26,156 nt of DNA from an uncultured Prevotella sp. (GTDB lineage Bacteria > Bacteroidota > Bacteroidia > Bacteroidales > Bacteroidaceae), in assembly GCA_937906495.1 (NCBI GenBank), contig CALCVT010000024.1, positions 1-26,156 of the forward strand, in the 5' to 3' direction. Positions 8,182-15,587 of this stretch are shown in pieces. Each line of letters starts with the position of its first letter. Positions within the stretch are counted from its first letter, which is position 1. The notes under the pieces were generated by a model. The model did no database searches, had not been told where the DNA came from, and saw only the letters and a program-made list of their open reading frames with translations. The translations under genes were made by a program, and so were the position numbers.

Positions 8182-9879
8182 ATGCAGTATATTCTTAACT
8201 ATATCTTTACCGAACCGATAGGTTTCATCGTCCTGCTCATCATTATCGGCTTCCAGGTACGCTCTTTTATACGAAACAGGCAGCGCATGGCCACCTTCAG
8301 AAACATTTTTACAAAGCAAGGTGAATGGAGTGTGCGTAAGAATTGGGAGACGAATTTGGTGAATGGTATTTCGGCCGAAGGTAATGAGGTCTTTAACCGC
8401 ATTGTCGACTCCATCAACCAGTACCTCAAGAACAACTCGGGTTCGGTCATCGACTTCGGTCTGCTCAGAGACTCTGTCGACCGCCACTGCGACATGGTCG
8501 AAAACGAAATTGCTACCCAAACCCCGGTGCCCTTGTACTTGGGTCTGGTGGGCACCATGTCGGGCGTCATTATCGGTCTGTTCAACATGCTTCGCAGTGG
8601 AGCCATCTTTACGCTCATGAGTAGCGGTACGCAGGATATTAATATGGCATCGAACGGTGCAGCGGATGGTATCAACTCGCTGCTTGGCGGTATCGGTTTT
8701 GCCATGTTTGCCTCCGTACTCGGCATTGTCCTTACCACCTTGAGCTCGTCGCAGTTCAAAACCTGCAAGGTCGAAGAAGAAAAGGGTAAAAATACCTTCC
8801 TGGCCTGGATGCAGTCGACCCTGCTGCCCGAACTTCCCACCGATACGTCCGATGCACTGAATAACCTGGTGGTTAACCTGAACCACTTTAACAATACCTT
8901 TGCCGGCAATACCCAAAACTTAGGCAAAGTGCTGAGGCAGGTGAATGAGGTGTACAAGGGCCAACAGCAAATTTTTCAGTTCGTACACGATATGGACATG
9001 ATGCAGTCGGCCAAGGCCAATGTGGTGGTGTTGAAACAACTGGAAAAAACAACTGCGCATTTGCAGGAGTTCAATCAATACCTGATGGACATCAAAGGTT
9101 ATACCGATGCCATTCACCGCTTTGAGAAGCAGTTTAATGAAGAGGCCGACCGCATACATGTGCTGGAGGAGATACGCGATTTCTTCCGCAAACACAAGGC
9201 CGTAATCGCCAAAACCACCACGGATGCCGACAATGCGTTGCAGTCAGCCCTTAAAAATGTAAAGGATAAAACCACGGCCAACGTAAACGAACTCCACAAA
9301 CAGTTTGTTGCCCAAAGTGAGACCTTTAAGAATTTGCTCAAGGACGAACGTGACGCCTTCCATAAGTTTGCCACCGAACTCCAGACGCAATTCCAGGGCC
9401 AGCTCTCACAAATGCCCCAGCTGGCCAAGCAACTCGAAAAGGTGGCTGCCATCCCCCAACATTTGGACAAGGTGGTTGAGCGCATGGAACAAGCCAATGC
9501 CAAACTGGTTAAGGACATTGCTGCAGCTATGACTAAGCAAACTGCTGCTTCGGCAGGTACCGTGCAGCAGCAGGTAATGAGCGAAGGTGAAAGCCCGTCG
9601 TCTGCAACCCCCGTGTGGATGAAGTTCACAGCCTGGGTTGCCATCTTGCTGATAGCTGGTGCCGGTATCTTCAGCATGTGGTCGAACTACCAGATGCAGC
9701 AGCGCATGGAGGTGCTCATCCAGCAAAACGAGAATTTTATGAATGCAGCCGCATTGGCAGGCGAAACAGCTAAGGACGAGGCTCCAGCCCAAGAGCAGCC
9801 CCATAGCGAAGCCGCCCCTATACAGGAAACTCAGCAAACTCAGCAGCCCGCACCTGCGCCTACGAACAAAAAGAAATAA
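8182..9879 (+). CDS. MotA/TolQ/ExbB-family channel subunit, ZorA-like
   Basis: A 565-residue membrane protein. The first helix is at about 11-27. The conserved MotA/TolQ pair follows: helix 2 at 115-137 with the hallmark PVPLYLGLVGTMSG, and helix 3 at 164-188 (INSLLGGIGFAMFASVLG). A long, mostly helical charged region (about 200-460) resembles the coiled-coil tail of ZorA, the motor subunit of Zorya defence systems. Unlike what I know of ZorA, a further helix is predicted at about 481-500, followed by a Gln/Pro/Ala-rich tail. The family forms ion-conducting pentamers around a MotB/ExbD/ZorB dimer, and the gene for that partner begins 3 bases downstream. Confidence 0.85.
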   Translation: MQYILNYIFTEPIGFIVLLIIIGFQVRSFIRNRQRMATFRNIFTKQGEWSVRKNWETNLVNGISAEGNEVFNRIVDSINQYLKNNSGSVIDFGLLRDSVDRHCDMVENEIATQTPVPLYLGLVGTMSGVIIGLFNMLRSGAIFTLMSSGTQDINMASNGAADGINSLLGGIGFAMFASVLGIVLTTLSSSQFKTCKVEEEKGKNTFLAWMQSTLLPELPTDTSDALNNLVVNLNHFNNTFAGNTQNLGKVLRQVNEVYKGQQQIFQFVHDMDMMQSAKANVVVLKQLEKTTAHLQEFNQYLMDIKGYTDAIHRFEKQFNEEADRIHVLEEIRDFFRKHKAVIAKTTTDADNALQSALKNVKDKTTANVNELHKQFVAQSETFKNLLKDERDAFHKFATELQTQFQGQLSQMPQLAKQLEKVAAIPQHLDKVVERMEQANAKLVKDIAAAMTKQTAASAGTVQQQVMSEGESPSSATPVWMKFTAWVAILLIAGAGIFSMWSNYQMQQRMEVLIQQNENFMNAAALAGETAKDEAPAQEQPHSEAAPIQETQQTQQPAPAPTNKKK

Positions 9880-9881
9880 TC

Positions 9882-10544
9882 ATGAGTCAAAACCATAAAA
9901 AGGAATCCTTCTTTTGGACCAGTTACTCTGACCTCATGACAAGTCTTTTCTTTGTCATGCTCATCCTCTTTGTGCTGGTAATCGTGTTGCTGAACAAGCG
10001 AATGGAGGCTACCGAAGCGCAATTGCGTGAAATCAAAAAGGTGGAGGCTTCAACCCGCGACTTGAGTAAGGACTACTTTATTTACCGGCCGGAATACAAA
10101 AAGTTCGTGCTCAATATTCAGGTGCGCTACCCGGCAGGAAAGTCGGATTTGCACGAAATAGAGTCAGAAGATAAAGAAGCACAACTGAGTAGATTGGCTG
10201 CGGCAGGACGCGAAATCCACTCTTTCCTTGAAAGGCATAAAGACACACAGTATTTGCTCATTATCGAAGGGCAAGCATCGAAAGACAGTTACTGGTATAA
10301 CTACGAGTTGAGCTACTTGCGTGCACTCGCCCTGATGCGTTTCTGGATTGTAGACTCGCAAATTCAATTCGGCCAAAATTGCGAAATCATCATTTCGGGA
10401 AGCGGTGACGGTAAACTCGATACGCACTCCATGCGCGAGGCTTATGAACCCGAAAACCAACGATTCCTGATTCATATCTTGCCCAAAAATATCATTGAGG
10501 ACGATAAAACAGAGGAAGACAATGAAACCGTCAATAGCAATTAA
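9882..10544 (+). CDS. MotB/OmpA-like motor subunit, ZorB-like
   Basis: A 220-residue protein. A short cytoplasmic N-terminus leads into one helix (about 17-38). The segment FFWTSYSDLMTSLFFVM carries the aspartate (Asp17) that in MotB and ZorB takes up the ion. A linker and an OmpA-like domain (about 75-200) follow. The domain keeps the LSYLRALAL helix with Arg147, but the usual GHTD peptidoglycan motif reads GQAS (130-133), so cell-wall binding may be altered. With the preceding gene it forms a MotAB/ZorAB-type pair, normally an ion-driven rotary stator. ZorC, ZorD and ZorE partners are not seen. The next gene overlaps its end. Confidence 0.85.
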   Translation: MSQNHKKESFFWTSYSDLMTSLFFVMLILFVLVIVLLNKRMEATEAQLREIKKVEASTRDLSKDYFIYRPEYKKFVLNIQVRYPAGKSDLHEIESEDKEAQLSRLAAAGREIHSFLERHKDTQYLLIIEGQASKDSYWYNYELSYLRALALMRFWIVDSQIQFGQNCEIIISGSGDGKLDTHSMREAYEPENQRFLIHILPKNIIEDDKTEEDNETVNSN

Positions 10545-11262
10545 AGGAATATTTGTGTTGGCCGTGTTAGGGACCAGCTTGTTTTCGTGTGCCCATAAGT
10601 CGGGCCGCGTAAAAAAGGAAGCGCCGCAGCCGGTACAGGTACAGCAAACTCCAGGCAGCAACAAGGTAGAGGTATCCAATAAGCGTGGTGACAGTAATAA
10701 ACTCGAAGGGTCCCAAATCTTTAATAAATACAACCGGGCCGTATTTATGATTTATACAACCGATGGTTTCCAGGTGTACCAGGGTTCCGGCTTCTTTATC
10801 AATGATCAAGGGCTCGCTGTGAGCAACTATCACGTGTTCAAGGGTACAGCCATCGGTGCTGAAGGCATTAAGTTGCCCGGTGACAACCAGGCTTATAAGG
10901 TGGTTGAGGTGCTACAAAGCAGCGAGCAGGAGGATTTTATTCTTTTTCGCGTGAATGTAAAAAATACTCCTTATATCCCCATCGCCCAATACAAACCGCA
11001 GATTGGCGAGAAGGTCTATACCATAGGCAGTCCCAAGGGATTGGAAAATACATTTTCGTCGGGCGAGGTATCGCAGTGGCGCGACAAACAGCTTATGCAG
11101 ATATCGGCCAACATCGACCACGGCAGCAGTGGCGGAGCACTTATCAACGAGTATGGCGAGGTGGTAGGTATTACATCGGGTACATTCGATGACGGCTCTA
11201 AAGCTAATCTGAATTACGCTTGGAGTATTGATGTGATTAAGCCTTATGTGAGTGGTTTATAA
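10522..11262 (+). CDS. Trypsin-like serine protease lipoprotein
   Basis: A 246-residue protein. I chose the ATG at 10522, nine codons inside the longest frame, because it gives a clean lipoprotein signal peptide with lipobox Cys23 (SLFSC). It overlaps the previous gene by 23 bases. The chymotrypsin/HtrA-type triad is complete: His104 (SNYHVF), Asp138 (EDFILF) and Ser203 (HGSSGGAL). There is no PDZ domain, so it is shorter than DegP/HtrA proteases. It should act in the periplasm, anchored to a membrane. As the last gene of the operon it may be the output enzyme of the machine or may process one of its parts (inference). A terminator follows at 11314. Confidence 0.85.
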   Translation: MKPSIAIKGIFVLAVLGTSLFSCAHKSGRVKKEAPQPVQVQQTPGSNKVEVSNKRGDSNKLEGSQIFNKYNRAVFMIYTTDGFQVYQGSGFFINDQGLAVSNYHVFKGTAIGAEGIKLPGDNQAYKVVEVLQSSEQEDFILFRVNVKNTPYIPIAQYKPQIGEKVYTIGSPKGLENTFSSGEVSQWRDKQLMQISANIDHGSSGGALINEYGEVVGITSGTFDDGSKANLNYAWSIDVIKPYVSGL

Positions 11263-11313
11263 TTACTCCTTGTCTTTGCTTGAACATTTCTTTTGATATT
11301 ATTTTTTTAGATT

Positions 11314-11356
11314 ATCCCGCTTTTCGATATCCGATGAATCGAGAGGCGGGATTTTT
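11314..11356 (+). terminator. Intrinsic terminator of the main operon
   Basis: A 7-bp GC-rich stem (11314-11320 with 11346-11352), extended by an inner 6-bp stem (TTCGAT with ATCGAG), followed by a T tract. It lies 51 bases after the protease stop codon. Confidence 0.8.
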
Positions 11357-11512
11357 GGGTAGAGCGGGTTGGAAGGGGAGACTGCGCAAGGGACAGAAAT
11401 GGGGTGTGGCTAAAGGGTGGCTAAGTTGGGTAGGGAGAAAAATGAGGGTTCGCAGGGCTGTTTGAGTGATGATGTGAATGAGTCTCTGTTGTGTTTTAAT
11501 AGTTTAAATCAC

Positions 11513-11543
11513 TTGTACTTACGGGTGTTATTTTGTATATTTG
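11513..11543 (+). promoter_or_regulatory. Bacteroidota promoter for the NusG-like gene
   Basis: A TTG box at 11513-11515, 20 bases of spacer, then TATATTTG at 11536-11543, a full match to the TAnnTTTG consensus. The predicted transcript start near 11550 leaves a leader of about 100-200 bases before the NusG-like gene. The 250 bases between the operon terminator and this box hold only a G-rich stretch (about 11356-11460) with no gene I can support. Confidence 0.75.
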
Positions 11544-11655
11544 CGTAAAAAGAGTGAAATTATAAGCTTAAAGTATTAACAAATTAGTGCGCAGAATGCA
11601 ATAAGTATGCATCGTGTACAAAAATGCTACAGAGTCGGCCGTTTTTGATGTATAA

Positions 11656-12588
11656 ATGGTCGATGCGATTTTTGAAAACAATGTAGTACTCAAAGTGCAG
11701 TGTATGCAGCATGTATCTGTGATAATGAAAAGAATCATAGCTACTATGAAAAACGATTCAACATTTATACGCAAATCTTCTGACTCCCCCAAGCAGCCAC
11801 GAAGTGCGGTACAGCGAGTAGTATATACGGATAGTAATTGGCATTCGGAATGTAGTACTGGTAATACCAGCCAGGATGATGGTGGGACGAATGCTCATTA
11901 TGCAAGTGCTGCGGCAGAGAAAAAATCTTCGTTGTTGTCCGATGTCCGGCAGTTATGTAATGAGGTGCCACCAGTTTCGGATACATTTAATGCGGGCTTG
12001 ACGGAATGGGATGATGGAACTTGGTGGGGCGATATCGAAGACTATAATATCAGGTGGTATGTGTTGCGCTGCACCTATGGGCGTGAACGGTTGGCAGCCG
12101 AAGTGTTGATGGACGAAGGGGTCGAAACCTTTTGTCCGACCATAACCATGCGCCAATGCCGGAACGGCAAACCTGTGGTAACCGAAAATTCGCTTTTGCC
12201 CAATCTCTTCTTTGCCTATGCCTCGAAGGTAGAGCTCAAAACCTTGATGCGTGAGGTAAGAACCCTGCGCATGTTGCGTTTTTATTGTCGTCGGGAGCGG
12301 TTGGGTAGGGGGTGGCATTATAAACCCTTGTGGGTACCTGATGGTCAGTTAGAGAGTTTTCGTATTATTTGTGCTGTTCGTGAGGCTGACACGCTTTTTA
12401 CAGCAAACGAAATTCCCAAGTTTAGCCAGGGACAACTGGTGCGGGTCAAAGATGGTAAGTTCAAGGGTGTAGTAGGCCGGGTTGCCCGTTTTAGGGGGCA
12501 GCAGCGCGTGGCTGTAAATATAGAGGGGATAGTTACCAGTATTACGGCCTATGTACCTACGGCCTTTTTAGAACCTTTACAATCTTAA
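11656..12588 (+). CDS. NusG/UpxY-like transcription antiterminator
   Basis: A 310-residue protein as drawn. The NusG N-terminal domain starts near residue 133 (RWYVLRCTYGRERLAAEVL). The C-terminal KOW segment lies at about 259-285 (GQLVRVKDGKFKGVVGRV). NusG paralogues ride on RNA polymerase and suppress termination; in Bacteroides the UpxY type does this at capsule operons. Those proteins are usually well under 200 residues, so the first 130 residues are a low-complexity extension or the true start is later (ATGs also at 11704, 11725 and 11746). No polysaccharide genes follow. The next gene has its own promoter, so the target is unclear. Confidence 0.8.
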   Translation: MVDAIFENNVVLKVQCMQHVSVIMKRIIATMKNDSTFIRKSSDSPKQPRSAVQRVVYTDSNWHSECSTGNTSQDDGGTNAHYASAAAEKKSSLLSDVRQLCNEVPPVSDTFNAGLTEWDDGTWWGDIEDYNIRWYVLRCTYGRERLAAEVLMDEGVETFCPTITMRQCRNGKPVVTENSLLPNLFFAYASKVELKTLMREVRTLRMLRFYCRRERLGRGWHYKPLWVPDGQLESFRIICAVREADTLFTANEIPKFSQGQLVRVKDGKFKGVVGRVARFRGQQRVAVNIEGIVTSITAYVPTAFLEPLQS

Positions 12589-12707
12589 AAGATTTGATTT
12601 ATGCAGTGCTTTGGTTTGTTGGCTCGTCTGTTTGTTGCTAAAAAGGGTGCATAATAAGCATGAAGAAACATTTTTGTGAAAATAAAAATATAAAAGTTCG
12701 ATATTTC

Positions 12708-12738
12708 TTTGTTTTTGCAAAAGTAATGTCTATATTTG
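12708..12738 (+). promoter_or_regulatory. Bacteroidota promoter for the secreted protein gene
   Basis: TTTG at 12708-12711, a 19-base spacer, and TATATTTG at 12731-12738, an exact match to the Bacteroidota consensus. It gives a leader of roughly 95 bases before the ATG at 12841. Confidence 0.8.
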
Positions 12739-12840
12739 CAAAGTCGAGATGATAGCAGGCCCTGCAAGGCGTTTTGTCAACGAATATTAGATAAGGCGTT
12801 GGGCAGGCGGCAAACACAAACCCTTTAAAACCTGGTATTT

Positions 12841-13485
12841 ATGAAGAAGTTTTTTACCACAGCGATTGTTGCCTTTATGGCAGGAACTATGCCCCAAGTA
12901 GCTCAAGCTTCAACAGCCTCTCTTGTATCAGCTCCAACATCCCCAACTGTGCAGGCAGCCGACGATGACTACGGTATTGCAGCACCGGTTAAGCCCGAAA
13001 ACGTGCGTGTCGAGGAGATTGTGGGTGAGGTGCTCCGTTTTACGCAGGCTCCCTTCGACGTCAACGGCCAGTCGCTTACCGAAGATAAATTATTCTTTAG
13101 GGTGTATTTTGACAACGAACTTTACACCTTTACGCCCAGTGTTTATGTAAAACTCCCTTCTGAAACAACTGAGATACCCTATCGGTATATTGATAACTAC
13201 GACTTTGTAATTTACGACAACGAGCAGGTAGTTTATATTTTTGAGCCAGACTATGAAATGGTGGGTGTAGAGAGTGTATACCACTTTGCCGACCAGACTT
13301 ATGTGTCGGAGCGTGTAAACTACTCGGCTACCGATATCCGCGAGGCTGGTGTGGCTAAACCCATCGTACGCTCGTATTATACCAGTCTTGACGGTCGCCG
13401 TGTGGAGAAGCCCACCAAGGGCATCTACATCCGTACCGATGTATACAAGGATGGTACGCAGAAGAGCCGCAAGGTAGCTCGCTAA
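12841..13485 (+). CDS. Secreted protein of unknown function with Bacteroidales C-terminal motif
   Basis: A 214-residue protein with a standard signal peptide (about residues 1-23, cut after VAQA). The mature part has no domain I recognise. It is acidic and beta-rich, with many Tyr, Val and Asp residues. The C-terminus, SLDGRRVEKPTKGIYIR followed by a basic tail, resembles the short C-terminal segment (LNGxRV...KGIYI) found on many secreted Bacteroidales proteins, often discussed with type IX secretion sorting. It is expressed from its own promoter (12708-12738) and ends at tandem terminators. The role is unknown. Confidence 0.7.
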   Translation: MKKFFTTAIVAFMAGTMPQVAQASTASLVSAPTSPTVQAADDDYGIAAPVKPENVRVEEIVGEVLRFTQAPFDVNGQSLTEDKLFFRVYFDNELYTFTPSVYVKLPSETTEIPYRYIDNYDFVIYDNEQVVYIFEPDYEMVGVESVYHFADQTYVSERVNYSATDIREAGVAKPIVRSYYTSLDGRRVEKPTKGIYIRTDVYKDGTQKSRKVAR

Positions 13486-13509
13486 ACCCGAGCCTCACGC
13501 CGGACTTTT

Positions 13510-13536
13510 GCAGCATTGTATGCTGCCGGTTTTTTT
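13510..13536 (+). terminator. Intrinsic terminator
   Basis: A perfect 7-bp stem (13510-13516 with 13520-13526), a 3-base loop, then a short GC segment and seven T residues. It lies 24 bases after the secreted protein gene. Confidence 0.8.
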
Positions 13537-13554
13537 CATGTCAATTATAATGAC

Positions 13555-13595
13555 GGGCTGACTCCTTCGATGCAGGGAGTCAGCCCAAGTTTTTT
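13555..13595 (+). terminator. Second, stronger tandem terminator
   Basis: A perfect 11-bp stem (13555-13565 with 13576-13586), a 10-base loop, then AAG and six T residues. It backs up the terminator at 13510 and protects the oppositely transcribed restriction-modification genes. The remaining stretch to 13835 holds nothing I recognise. Confidence 0.8.
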
Positions 13596-13835
13596 CCTTT
13601 CACTTTTCAGCACAACAGTTTGCCTTATTCGCAGCACAGTTCCCTTCCCCTCGTTGCAGATGGAGATAATGGGCGCAAAATCCCTTCTTTCCTTATTTCA
13701 TAAAGGTGGTTGTGCGCAGTTAAAAGTCCAGCATTCTGTCCAGATTTTTTGAAGTTACAAAAACGAAAGTAAGGCAAGCCATTTCCCCCTTTGCTTCGCT
13801 TCGCATCCGACTCTCCATTTTTCAGAAGGCCGGAG

Positions 13836-15581
13836 TTAGGGAGTGGGGGAGTCTAAGTTCCAAATACTTCCTAAAACGGTATCTCTGTAGGTATTGAAGA
13901 TGTTTAGTTTAACAGCTTGATATTGCGACAGACTTTGTAAGAATTCTAATTCAAAAACCAATCGTGGGTCTTTATCTTGGCTTTCGGGCTTGATTTCCGC
14001 TTTATTGCCAATGCGTGCTCTACGTATAAGATAAAGATCTCGGACACCGCGCCCTTTGATGTAGGGCATAAAGTAGTAGAGTTTATTTAAGGCAATTGTT
14101 GATGGAAAGGATTTAGTTTTTCCTGTATAGTAAATTTTTCGTTGTCCGCCATCTAAGAAGTAATTATTGTTGTCTTCTTTGACAAAGCCTATAAGCAGAC
14201 TTTTGGTTGCTTCTAATTTAAATTGTTTTTTGGGGATGTTGATTTTTAAATCCTCCATACCATCAAACAAATCAAGACAAAGCTTGGGCTGACAATCGCG
14301 TTGCATATCAATTGGACGCGATGATACAGGTTCTTTCTCAAAAATAAATCGGTAAAGGCTTTGGCCTATCAACTCTACGATTCCACAAATTAAGGCATTG
14401 CCCATTAGGAATGCTCTTCGGCCATCGCTCACTTCGGCATGAAGTGTATGATTATCCGGAAACATATTCAGACGTTCCAATTCCAAGGGGATGAGGCGGC
14501 GGTAGCGACCTGAAGGAGTTAGTACCACATGTTTGAAGCGCGAAGCTGCAGTTCCTCCTTCGCCAGTGATAATTGTACGCGATGGCTTATCGGGAAAGTC
14601 GGGAAAAGCCATGCCTCCTTCTGAAAACAGGTAGCTATAGCCCTCCTTGGTAGTACGTTCTATTTTCTTGGCTCCCTTCTCGTATTGCCATTTAGGCAAA
14701 TCACAATCAGAAATAAAGAATTCGTTCGAAATGAGTGACTCGTCTACCAGACAGTTTCCCAAAGTCATTGTAGGTCCATCGTATTTTGCAATCGTATTGA
14801 CCGTATATGTTTGTCGTTGGCACATGATTCCGGCAGATCCGAACGGACTTGTTTTACCATGTTTGTTGAATTCGTTTGAAACGTCTTGGATGCTACCTTC
14901 TATATTGAAAATCGAAACGTTTTTCTCTTTCTTAGTAAATGGAAATGCCTTGGCCATTACACCATCGTATAGCATCCAGTTTTCTAAGTTCTCAATCTTT
15001 TTCGATATCGTTGATGTTTCTTTATATCCAAGAATATATGTGCGGCGTCGGCGCTGAGGCATACCATAGTCTGCAGCGTTGATTATACGCCACTCAACAG
15101 TATATCCTAAGTCAGCAAGTGAAGCAAGAATGATGGCAAAGTCACGGCCGCGCTGTTTGGCCGGTGAGCCTAACAAGCGGTCCACGTTTTCGAAAAACAA
15201 ATAATTGGGACTTGCTTCTCCTTTTTCTTTCAAGATGCGATAGATTTGCCACCACAGTACGCCTTTTTTACCTTCTATGCCCCCCGATCGGCTCAGACTG
15301 GCAGCAACGGAATAGTCTTGACAAGGAAATCCGCCAACTAAAAGATCATGATCGGGAATGGCTGTGGTAGGGACTGTATTTATGTCGAGGTTGCAATGTC
15401 CTTTGGAACCGAAACGTGCCCTGTAAACCAGTGAGGCATCCTGACGTGTGGTTGAAGGTTCCCATTGGTTGTTCCATATTGTTTGGTAGGCATCCGAAGC
15501 AGCTTCCAAACCAATGCGGAAACCGCCGACACCGGCAAATAGTTCGACTACTTTGATGATATTTTCGTTTGTTGTCGGCAT
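13836..15581 (-). CDS. DNA cytosine-C5 methyltransferase (type II R-M)
   Basis: A 581-residue enzyme with the ordered C5-methyltransferase motifs: SAM loop ELFAGVGGF (from Glu13), catalytic GFPCQDYS with Cys87, ENV with Glu131, QRRRRTYILGY, and GNA at 394-396. It transfers a methyl group from S-adenosylmethionine to C5 of cytosine and protects host DNA from the partner nuclease. The partner's Sau3AI type suggests the target GATC (inference). The core ends near residue 410. About 170 extra residues follow that I do not recognise and that are not usual for this class. The gene is transcribed after the nuclease gene with a 6-base gap, so it probably shares that promoter. Confidence 0.9.
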   Translation of the reverse strand: MPTTNENIIKVVELFAGVGGFRIGLEAASDAYQTIWNNQWEPSTTRQDASLVYRARFGSKGHCNLDINTVPTTAIPDHDLLVGGFPCQDYSVAASLSRSGGIEGKKGVLWWQIYRILKEKGEASPNYLFFENVDRLLGSPAKQRGRDFAIILASLADLGYTVEWRIINAADYGMPQRRRRTYILGYKETSTISKKIENLENWMLYDGVMAKAFPFTKKEKNVSIFNIEGSIQDVSNEFNKHGKTSPFGSAGIMCQRQTYTVNTIAKYDGPTMTLGNCLVDESLISNEFFISDCDLPKWQYEKGAKKIERTTKEGYSYLFSEGGMAFPDFPDKPSRTIITGEGGTAASRFKHVVLTPSGRYRRLIPLELERLNMFPDNHTLHAEVSDGRRAFLMGNALICGIVELIGQSLYRFIFEKEPVSSRPIDMQRDCQPKLCLDLFDGMEDLKINIPKKQFKLEATKSLLIGFVKEDNNNYFLDGGQRKIYYTGKTKSFPSTIALNKLYYFMPYIKGRGVRDLYLIRRARIGNKAEIKPESQDKDPRLVFELEFLQSLSQYQAVKLNIFNTYRDTVLGSIWNLDSPTP

Positions 15582-15587
15582 AGCGTA

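Noticed and set aside
7993..8916. Open frame of 307 codons on the minus strand
   Set aside because: It lies opposite the well-supported lipoprotein and MotA-like genes, and its protein is a His/Gln/Val-rich shadow without motifs.
8182..10544. A complete Zorya defence system
   Set aside because: Only ZorA-like and ZorB-like genes are present. No ZorC, ZorD helicase or ZorE nuclease gene is seen nearby, and the partner genes are of other kinds.
13516..13752. Open frame of 78 codons after the secreted protein gene
   Set aside because: It runs through two tandem intrinsic terminators and has no recognisable features.
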